Assembly: GCA_964383565.1 (NCBI GenBank)
Contig: CAYLIK010000115.1
Location: 1 to 10,290, forward strand
Source: CANJQJ01 sp964383565
GTDB taxonomy: Bacteria; Pseudomonadota; Alphaproteobacteria; Sphingomonadales; Sphingomonadaceae
DNA length: 10,290 bases
Reading direction: 5' to 3'
Shown here: positions 5,288-10,290 of the stretch, piece after piece
How positions within the stretch are numbered: position 1 is the stretch's first letter
How the letters are laid out: every line of letters starts with the position of its first letter
Made by a program: the position numbers and the translations under genes
The notes under the pieces: generated by a model
What the model was told of the DNA's origin: nothing
The model's input: the letters and a program-made list of their open reading frames with translations, nothing else
Databases searched by the model: none

Positions 5288-6322
5288 TCAAGCCTTGTGG
5301 GGTTCCTTGTCGACCTGCCACGTCTGGCCCTTTGAGATCAGGGCCTGGAGGTTGGGCGTCTTGCCCTTGGCGGCTGCGAGGTTCTGCTCGATGACTGCGC
5401 CTTCGAAGGTCGGCGCCGGATCCTGGTAGATCACGCCGAGCGCCATCGGGAACCCGTCCTCAAGCTTCATGTCGATCAGCATCTGGGCGACGCCCTTGTT
5501 GGTCTCGTCATGGACGATGACCCCGGCTTCCTTCCACTTGCCGTCGACCACATCGACCACCACCAGCGTCAGCGCATGACGATCGAGATGGATGCCCTTG
5601 GTGCCGCCGGCGAACAGGATCGGCTCACCATTGGTCAGCCATACCTGATTGGCCGCGGCGTTGGCCTTCTCGGTGAAGGGCGCGAACACGTCGTCATTAT
5701 AGACGATGCAGTTCTGGTAGATCTCGACGAAGCTGGCGCCTTTGTGGCCATGCGCGGCCTTCAGCACCTGACCCAGATTCTTGTGCGTATCGATGCCGCG
5801 CGCAATGAACCGCGCGCCTGATCCCAGCGCGAACCCGCAGGGGCTTGCCGAGCGATCGACCGACCCGAACGGCGTCGAGGGCGAGCGCGTGCCGACACGC
5901 GAGGTGGGCGAATATTGCCCCTTCGTCAGCCCGTAAATCTCGTTGTTGAACAACAGGATCTGGCAATCGAGGTTGCGACGCAGGATGTGCATCGTGTGGT
6001 TGCCGCCGATCGACAACGCATCGCCGTCGCCGGTGATGATCCAGACATCGAGATGGGGATTGGCGAGCTTGACCCCCGTCGCCACCGCCGGCGCGCGCCC
6101 GTGGATCGTGTGGAAACCGTAGGTCTCCATATAATAAGGGAAACGCGACGAGCAGCCGATGCCCGAAATGAACACGGTATTCTCCGGTCGTACGCCAAGC
6201 TCCGGCATGGTCCGCTGCACCGCCTTCAATACCGCATAGTCGCCGCAGCCGGGGCACCAGCGGACCTCTTGATCGGTTTCCCAATCCTTGGGCGTGGTCT
6301 TGATCGGGGTCATCTCGTTCAT
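5288..6322 (-). CDS. korB: 2-oxoacid:ferredoxin oxidoreductase, beta subunit
   Basis: This 344-residue subunit binds thiamine diphosphate and a [4Fe-4S] cluster. With KorA it oxidatively decarboxylates a 2-oxoacid, most likely 2-oxoglutarate, to the acyl-CoA and reduces ferredoxin. Evidence is RWCPGCGDYAVL (21-32), GIGCSS (54-59), the diphosphate and metal site GDGDALSIGGNH (98-109) and NNEIYGLTKGQYSPTS (126-141). Cysteines 23, 26, 57 and 205 match the four cluster ligands known in this family. Length is normal and no key residue is missing. The ATG at 6322 is preferred because GAGG lies eight bases upstream; the GTG at 6331 overlaps that site. It lies downstream of korA with 151 bases between, filled by hairpins, and is co-oriented, so one operon is likely. 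No separate ferredoxin-like delta subunit is encoded nearby, as is normal for the two-subunit type. Confidence 0.95.
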   Translation of the reverse strand: MNEMTPIKTTPKDWETDQEVRWCPGCGDYAVLKAVQRTMPELGVRPENTVFISGIGCSSRFPYYMETYGFHTIHGRAPAVATGVKLANPHLDVWIITGDGDALSIGGNHTMHILRRNLDCQILLFNNEIYGLTKGQYSPTSRVGTRSPSTPFGSVDRSASPCGFALGSGARFIARGIDTHKNLGQVLKAAHGHKGASFVEIYQNCIVYNDDVFAPFTEKANAAANQVWLTNGEPILFAGGTKGIHLDRHALTLVVVDVVDGKWKEAGVIVHDETNKGVAQMLIDMKLEDGFPMALGVIYQDPAPTFEGAVIEQNLAAAKGKTPNLQALISKGQTWQVDKEPHKA

Positions 6323-6331
6323 GGTCTTCAC

Positions 6332-6473
6332 CTCTTACCCTCTCCCGCAGGCGGGAGAGGCAACGGAGACTTGGAACCCCGGCCTTCGCCGGGGTGCCTA
6401 GTCGAAGTCGGTGAGGGTCTTAGCGTAAGAAGACCCTCACCCAACCCTCTCCCGCACGCGGGAGAGGGCTAAA
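6332..6473. repeat. Array of four hairpins between korA and korB
   Basis: Four perfect inverted repeats fill the spacer. (1) CCTCTCCCGC/GCGGGAGAGG at 6339-6360, 10 bp with an AG turn. (2) ACCCCGGC/GCCGGGGT at 6376-6395, 8 bp with a CTTC loop. (3) GGTGAGGGTCTT/AAGACCCTCACC at 6410-6441, 12 bp with an 8-base loop. (4) CCCTCTCCCGC/GCGGGAGAGGG at 6445-6468, 11 bp with an AC turn. Units 1 and 4 are near-identical copies. Such palindromes are typical of multicopy extragenic repeats (REP or BIME type) in sphingomonads and relatives. Lying inside an operon, the array could set the ratio of KorA to KorB by stabilising mRNA ends or damping read-through. No T-run follows on the minus strand, so these are not ordinary intrinsic terminators. 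Confidence 0.8.
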
Positions 6474-8348
6474 TTACGCCAGCGCACTCTCGATAGCAGC
6501 TTCGATCTCGGCGATGCGGAAGGGCTGGCCGGACACCTTGGTCAGCGGACGTGCATCGACGAGGAACTGATCGCGCAGCACGGTCTTGAGCTGTCCGGTG
6601 TTCATCTCGGGCACGATGATCTTCTCATAGCCTTTGAGCAGTTCGCCCAGATTCTTAGGCAGAGGCCAGATGTGGCGGATGTGGATATGGCTGACGTCCC
6701 TGCCTTTGGCGCGCAGGCGGCGGACAGCCTGATGGATCGGGCCGAATGTCGAGCCCCAGCCGACCAGCGCGAGCTTGCCGCCCGCCTCGCCCAGCGTGAC
6801 CTCCTGATCGGGAATGTGATCGGCGATGCCGTCCACCTTGGCCTTGCGGATATCGGTCATCGCCTGGTGGTTGGCCGGGCTGTAATCGATGTGACCAGTG
6901 TCGCCCTGCTTTTCGATGCCGCCGATGCGGTGGAGCAAGCCGGGTGTGCCGGGCTTCACCCAAGGGCGCGCCAGCTTTTCGTCGCGGCCATAGGGCTTGA
7001 AGCCGGTGGCGGGCGCTTCTTCGAGGAACTTGACCGGGAACGGCTTGTATGTGCTCATGTCCGGCACCTTCCACGGCTCGGCGGCGTTTGCGATATAGCC
7101 GTCAGTGAGCAAGATCACCGGAGTCATGAACTGGGTCGCGATCCGCACCGCCTCGATCGCGCATTCGAAGGCGTCGGCGGGCGAGCGCGCGGCGATCACC
7201 GGCATCGGCGTGTCGCCGTTGCGGCCATAGACCGACTGATAGAGATCCGACTGCTCAGTCTTGGTCGGCAGGCCGGTCGAAGGACCGCCGCGCTGCGAGT
7301 TGATGATTACGAGCGGCAACTCAGTCATCACCGCAAGCCCCATCGCCTCGCCCTTGAGCGCAATGCCGGGGCCTGACGACGAGGTAACACCCAGCTGGCC
7401 CGCATAGGAGGCGCCGATCGCGCTGGCAATCGCGGCGATCTCGTCCTCGGCCTGGAAGGTGGTGACGCCAAATTCCTTGAGGCGCGAGAGATGATGCAGG
7501 ATCGCCGAGGCGGGCGTGATCGGATAACCGCCGAAGAACATCTTCACGCCGGCAAGCTGCGCACCGGCCACAAGGCCGTCGCTAATCGCTTCGGCGCCAG
7601 TGACGGTGCGGTACAGCCCCGCTTCGGCCGGGGCCGGTGCGATATGATGTTGCTTGAGCGGCGCGCTCAGCTCAGCCGTCTCGCCATAGGCATGGCCAGC
7701 GTTGAGCGCGGCGATATTGGCTTCGGCCAGCTCGGGCGCCTTGGCGAATTTGGACTTGAGCCACTCGACGATCGGCTCACGCGAACGATCGAACATCCAA
7801 AGCGCAAGCCCCAGCGTCCACATGTTCTTACAGCGAAGCGCTTCCTTGTTGCCAAGGCCGAACGGCTTCACCGAATCCATGGTGAGCTGGGAAATGTTGA
7901 ACGACAGCAGCTGCCACTTCGCCAGCGAGCCGTCGGTCAGCGGCGACACCTCATAGCCTGCCTTGGCAAGGTTACGCACGCCGAACTCGCCCTCGTCGGC
8001 GATAATCAGGCCGCCCGGCTTCAGCGCGCCGACATTGGTCTTGAGCGCCGCCGGGTTCATCGCGATCAGCACGTCCGGCTCATCGCCAGCCGTCTCGATC
8101 GCGGTCGAGCCGAAGTTGATCTGGAACGCCGACACGCCGAACAGCGTGCCCTGCGGCGCCCGGATTTCAGCCGGAAAATCGGGGAAGGTCGCGAGATCGT
8201 TGCCCGCGAGCGCCGTGGACAGCGTGAACTGCCCGCCGGTCAGCTGCATGCCGTCGCCGCTGTCGCCCGCAAAGCGGACGACCACCGATTCTGCTGCTGG
8301 ATGCGCTGACGCCTCAGCTGGGGTCAGTTCGCGTGCGGCCGTTGCCAT
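6474..8348 (-). CDS. korA: 2-oxoacid:ferredoxin oxidoreductase, fused gamma-alpha subunit
   Basis: This 624-residue protein joins the gamma domain (about 20-205, opening VVVRFAGDSGDGMQLTGGQF) to the alpha domains (about 245-620). The alpha part carries GGYPITPAS (273-281), the YPITP motif that contacts the substrate and cofactor, TFQAEDEIAAIASAIGASYAG (297-317), TSSSGPGIALKGEAMG (322-337) and NSQRGGPSTGLPTKTEQSDL (350-369). It pairs with KorB to make the alpha-beta enzyme, the type also known from mycobacteria. The ATG at 8348 is used because the conserved gamma domain starts about 20 residues later. A longer TTG frame to 8489 adds an Arg/Ala-rich stretch covering the divergent promoter region. 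The ribosome-binding site is modest (GGAG 11 bases upstream). The korA-korB order, close spacing and matching domain sets make the assignment firm. 2-oxoglutarate rather than pyruvate as substrate is inferred from the subunit layout. Confidence 0.94.
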   Translation of the reverse strand: MATAARELTPAEASAHPAAESVVVRFAGDSGDGMQLTGGQFTLSTALAGNDLATFPDFPAEIRAPQGTLFGVSAFQINFGSTAIETAGDEPDVLIAMNPAALKTNVGALKPGGLIIADEGEFGVRNLAKAGYEVSPLTDGSLAKWQLLSFNISQLTMDSVKPFGLGNKEALRCKNMWTLGLALWMFDRSREPIVEWLKSKFAKAPELAEANIAALNAGHAYGETAELSAPLKQHHIAPAPAEAGLYRTVTGAEAISDGLVAGAQLAGVKMFFGGYPITPASAILHHLSRLKEFGVTTFQAEDEIAAIASAIGASYAGQLGVTSSSGPGIALKGEAMGLAVMTELPLVIINSQRGGPSTGLPTKTEQSDLYQSVYGRNGDTPMPVIAARSPADAFECAIEAVRIATQFMTPVILLTDGYIANAAEPWKVPDMSTYKPFPVKFLEEAPATGFKPYGRDEKLARPWVKPGTPGLLHRIGGIEKQGDTGHIDYSPANHQAMTDIRKAKVDGIADHIPDQEVTLGEAGGKLALVGWGSTFGPIHQAVRRLRAKGRDVSHIHIRHIWPLPKNLGELLKGYEKIIVPEMNTGQLKTVLRDQFLVDARPLTKVSGQPFRIAEIEAAIESALA

Positions 8349-8513
8349 TATCTGTAAAACTCCGAAACTATTGTCCGCTCCTACCGCCGCACCATAGCGC
8401 AGCAAAGCAAGAAAATCATGGGCCAAGCGCATCCTGGCTTGGCCCGGACGATCATATGGGTGAGATGGGAATTGGTTCGAAGCGATCAATCGGGAAAATG
8501 AAAGCGCCTATCA
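8349..8513. promoter_or_regulatory. Divergent korA / rppH promoter region
   Basis: This 165-base spacer must hold the promoters of both korA (minus) and rppH (plus). I see no clear consensus -35/-10 pair for either. Its one distinct element is the inverted repeat at 8420-8445. Confidence 0.45.
8420..8445. repeat. 9-bp perfect inverted repeat in the divergent spacer
   Basis: GGGCCAAGC (8420-8428) pairs with GCTTGGCCC (8437-8445) across an 8-base loop. It is near the centre of the korA/rppH spacer. No T-run follows. It may be a regulator site serving both genes or one more extragenic palindrome, like those in the korA-korB spacer. Confidence 0.5.
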
Positions 8514-8990
8514 ATGAACGACACCGCCCTTACCTATCGCCCAGCCGCCGCGATCATGCTCCTCAACACCGAGAACAAGGTGTGGGTGGGCCAGCGCAGA
8601 GACAGCACGCTCGAAGCATGGCAGATGCCGCAAGGAGGGCTCGACAAGGACGAGGAGCCTCAAGCCGGTGCGCTGCGTGAGCTTGAGGAGGAAACCGGTA
8701 TCGCGCACCGGCTCGTCGAGATCATCGCCCGGTCGAAGCAGGAGCTGCTTTATGACCTGCCCGAGGACCTGATCGCCAAGCTTTGGAAGGGGCGTTATCG
8801 GGGCCAGCGCCAATATTGGTTCCTTGCCCGCTTCCTCGGCACGGACGCTGACGTGCAGATTGAAACCGCCGAGCCGGAATTCCGCGCCTGGCGCTGGGTG
8901 GTGCCGGAAGAGCTTCCACACCTGATCGTGCCGTTCAAGCGGAAGCTGTACGAATCGGTTCTCGAGGAATTCCTGCCGCTCATTCGCTAG
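8514..8990 (+). CDS. rppH: RNA pyrophosphohydrolase (Nudix)
   Basis: This 158-residue cytoplasmic enzyme removes pyrophosphate from the 5' triphosphate of mRNAs, which opens them to RNase E decay. The N-terminus MNDTALTYRPAAAIMLLN matches the family pattern YRp..g.mllN. The full Nudix box GX5EX7REUXEEXGU is present at residues 41-63, with R55, E56, E59 and E60 as the metal-binding core. WQMPQGG (36-42) and the late segment KRKLYESVLEEFLP are also typical of RppH/Ap4A-hydrolase-type Nudix proteins. Length is normal (E. coli 176). The ATG at 8514 fits the family start although its Shine-Dalgarno is weak. The ATG at 8498 is in another frame. Many alphaproteobacterial members are annotated IalA or dinucleoside-polyphosphate hydrolase; that activity is possible too. 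Confidence 0.93.
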   Translation: MNDTALTYRPAAAIMLLNTENKVWVGQRRDSTLEAWQMPQGGLDKDEEPQAGALRELEEETGIAHRLVEIIARSKQELLYDLPEDLIAKLWKGRYRGQRQYWFLARFLGTDADVQIETAEPEFRAWRWVVPEELPHLIVPFKRKLYESVLEEFLPLIR

Positions 8991-9056
8991 GCGCATCGGC
9001 TCAACGATCCATGCTTGACCGCGCTTTAACTGAAGCGATGAACGCTTTGCCGAGGC

Positions 9057-9089
9057 ATGCCACCTCTCGTTACTGAGGCGAAATGGCAT
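9057..9089 (+). terminator. Possible terminator after rppH
   Basis: ATGCCA (9057-9062) pairs with TGGCAT (9084-9089), enclosing CCTC (9063-9066) and GAGG (9075-9078) with a five-base bulge. The sequence after it, AAGTTCATTTT, is T-rich only after a gap. It lies 67 bases after the rppH stop. The shape is acceptable but the T-tract is poor. Confidence 0.3.
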
Positions 9090-9263
9090 AAGTTCATTTT
9101 ATATTAACCATAAGTGTTTGTAACAATAGAAATTCTTCGATCTTAACATAGGTTCGTGAGTCGCAGAGTGTTGCGTTACGCTTAGCCATCGCACGTCGAA
9201 GGAGTCAGCAGGCGGATTGCTGTGCTTGCTCGCACTGCAGCATTCGCTAATAGGTCACGCAAA
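9090..9263 (+). promoter_or_regulatory. A+T-rich leader of the GGDEF gene
   Basis: About 9090-9155 is strikingly A+T-rich compared with the rest of the window and is the most likely promoter of the diguanylate cyclase gene. TTAAC occurs at 9104-9108 and 9143-9147. These are CtrA-like half sites, but the 39-base spacing does not match the TTAA-N7-TTAA box, so control by CtrA is not claimed. No other gene is supported from 8991 to 9263. Confidence 0.35.
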
Positions 9264-10290
9264 ATGTTGGTTTTGAGGGATAGAGCGTTGTCAACTGAGC
9301 CCTTGCGAACAGAGGCTGGCCCGTGGCGCAACCTGTATGACAAGATCGGTTCGCTGCTGTTTGAAAATAGCCTCGAGCCCACGCCGCAGAACTTTGACGT
9401 TTGCCATCGCTACTTGACGACTGATGACGGCGAACTTCACAGCCATGTCGATCGGGCGTTGAAGTCCGGCGGGCTGACGGCGGTCTCGGTGGCCTCGATT
9501 ATCGCCCAGCGCAGCGTCGAGATGTCCGCCGAGGACCTAGGGCAGATGGCGAACGGCGCCCAGACCCAACTCGACAACATCCTTCATCTGCTGCACCGGT
9601 CGAGCCAGGACGTTCGCTCCTATGGCGCATCGCTTGAGGAAAATCGGGCTGCGCTGGAGGATCCGGAAACGACCGTCCGGACAGTTGAAGACCTCATCAC
9701 CCTCACCCGCACTATGATCGAGAAATCGCGCGAAGTGGAAGAGAAGCTGCGCGTCTCCAGCGAGGAGATCACCAGCCTTCGCGACAATCTGGCCGAGGCC
9801 CGCAAGAAAGCCGACACGGATCCGCTCACTGGCCTGCCTAACCGTGGCAGTCTTGACGCCCGGTTGAAGGATGCGCTCGCCAAGGCGCGTGCCGAAAATA
9901 CGCCCCTGTCGGTAGCGATTTGCGACATCGACAAATTCAAGGCGGTCAACGACACCCATGGTCACCTGGTCGGCGACGAGGTGATCAAATTCGTCGCCTC
10001 CTCGCTTGCAAAAAACGACAGCGATCGCCTGTTCGTCGCACGTTTCGGCGGTGAAGAATTCGTGATGCTGTTCGAAGGGGTCAACCCGGTCGACGCTGCG
10101 AAGGAACTCAACGAGGTGCGGCAACGGGTCGGTCAACTCGATCTCAAGATCACCTCGACTGGCGCGAAGCTGGGCAAGGTGACCTTTTCCGCGGGTATCG
10201 CCGAACTGCACGGCCGCAAGGACAGCTCCGCGATGCTCAAGGCCGCCGACACGGCCCTCTATCGCGCCAAAAATGACGGCCGCAACCGCG
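9264..10290 (+). CDS. Diguanylate cyclase (GGDEF domain), 3' end outside the window
   Basis: The frame is open for 342 codons to the right edge. The catalytic GGDEF domain begins at DTDPLTGLPNR (184-194) and contains CDIDKFKAVNDTHGHLVGDE (220-239), with D221 for metal, and the active-site loop RFGGEEF (260-266). It should convert two GTP to c-di-GMP. The product-inhibition site RxxD, normally five residues before GGEEF, reads SDRL, so feedback inhibition through it is not expected. Residues about 20-110 are a helical N-terminal region without a known sensor motif; about 145-183 is heptad-like and probably a coiled coil for dimerisation. There is no signal peptide or membrane segment, so the protein is cytoplasmic. 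The ATG at 9264 has only AGG upstream. The TTG at 9288 (giving MSTEPLRTEAG) has GAGGG upstream and may be the true start. Only the last helix of the domain is cut off. Confidence 0.9.
   Translation, partial: MLVLRDRALSTEPLRTEAGPWRNLYDKIGSLLFENSLEPTPQNFDVCHRYLTTDDGELHSHVDRALKSGGLTAVSVASIIAQRSVEMSAEDLGQMANGAQTQLDNILHLLHRSSQDVRSYGASLEENRAALEDPETTVRTVEDLITLTRTMIEKSREVEEKLRVSSEEITSLRDNLAEARKKADTDPLTGLPNRGSLDARLKDALAKARAENTPLSVAICDIDKFKAVNDTHGHLVGDEVIKFVASSLAKNDSDRLFVARFGGEEFVMLFEGVNPVDAAKELNEVRQRVGQLDLKITSTGAKLGKVTFSAGIAELHGRKDSSAMLKAADTALYRAKNDGRNR

Noticed and set aside
7491..8309. 272-codon plus-strand frame, and similar ones at 919-1515, 1600-2469, 5915-6472 and 6672-7376
   Set aside because: These are antisense shadows of korA, korB and the photolyase, caused by G+C-rich codon bias; the products are Arg-rich and unrecognisable.
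8511..9089. 192-codon minus-strand frame
   Set aside because: It is antisense to rppH, which has a complete Nudix box; no Shine-Dalgarno or conserved motif supports the minus frame.
9104..9147. Two TTAAC words as a CtrA site
   Set aside because: Their spacing of 39 bases does not fit the TTAA-N7-TTAA box.
8981..9249. CATTCGCTA repeated at 8981-8989 and 9241-9249 as possible insertion target duplications
   Set aside because: The first copy is the coding end of rppH, the sequence between shows no mobile-element features, and 9-base matches occur by chance.
9537..10211. 224-codon minus-strand frame
   Set aside because: It mirrors the GGDEF domain, whose motifs are clear on the plus strand.

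Overview
The window is high in G+C and tightly packed with genes. Its gene families and extragenic hairpins suggest an alphaproteobacterium, most likely a sphingomonad. That assignment rests on the style of the proteins, the KorA/KorB pair, an RppH-type Nudix enzyme and CCCCGGC/GCCGGGG and CTCTCCCGC/GCGGGAGAG intergenic palindromes. No rRNA, tRNA, CRISPR array or intact mobile element was seen.

Layout. Positions 1-3167 are a minus-strand block read from right to left. It starts with a DUF457/YdjM-type membrane protein (2241-3167). A class I DNA photolyase (880-2244) follows, overlapping it by 4 bases. Next is a 69-residue protein that looks like the two end helices of a flagellar rod protein without the middle (565-774). 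Last is a secreted protein that runs off the left edge (1-417). Positions 3168-5287 are less orderly. They hold one acyl-CoA dehydrogenase-fold gene (minus, 3490-4665) flanked by 322 and 622 bases with no convincing intact gene, containing inverted repeats and what looks like a decayed small membrane protein gene. Positions 5288-8348 are a minus-strand korA-korB operon for a two-subunit 2-oxoacid:ferredoxin oxidoreductase, with an array of four hairpins between the genes. Divergent from korA is rppH (plus, 8514-8990). An A+T-rich spacer then leads to a GGDEF diguanylate cyclase gene that runs off the right edge (9264-10290).

How the genes fit together. KorA and KorB form one enzyme that oxidatively decarboxylates a 2-oxoacid, probably 2-oxoglutarate, to the acyl-CoA and passes electrons to ferredoxin. 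The photolyase and the DUF457 protein are translationally coupled. The other genes are independent housekeeping or signalling functions: mRNA 5'-end decapping by RppH and c-di-GMP synthesis by the GGDEF protein. Non-ATG starts are frequent on the minus strand at 565-4665, so several start choices here rest on Shine-Dalgarno position rather than on ATG.

No convincing new multi-gene system was found. The least explained items are the hairpin with a ribosome-binding-site-like bulge at 4843-4884, the broken gene with a 13-bp inverted repeat at 5108-5145, the korA-korB hairpin array, and the miniature rod-like protein.
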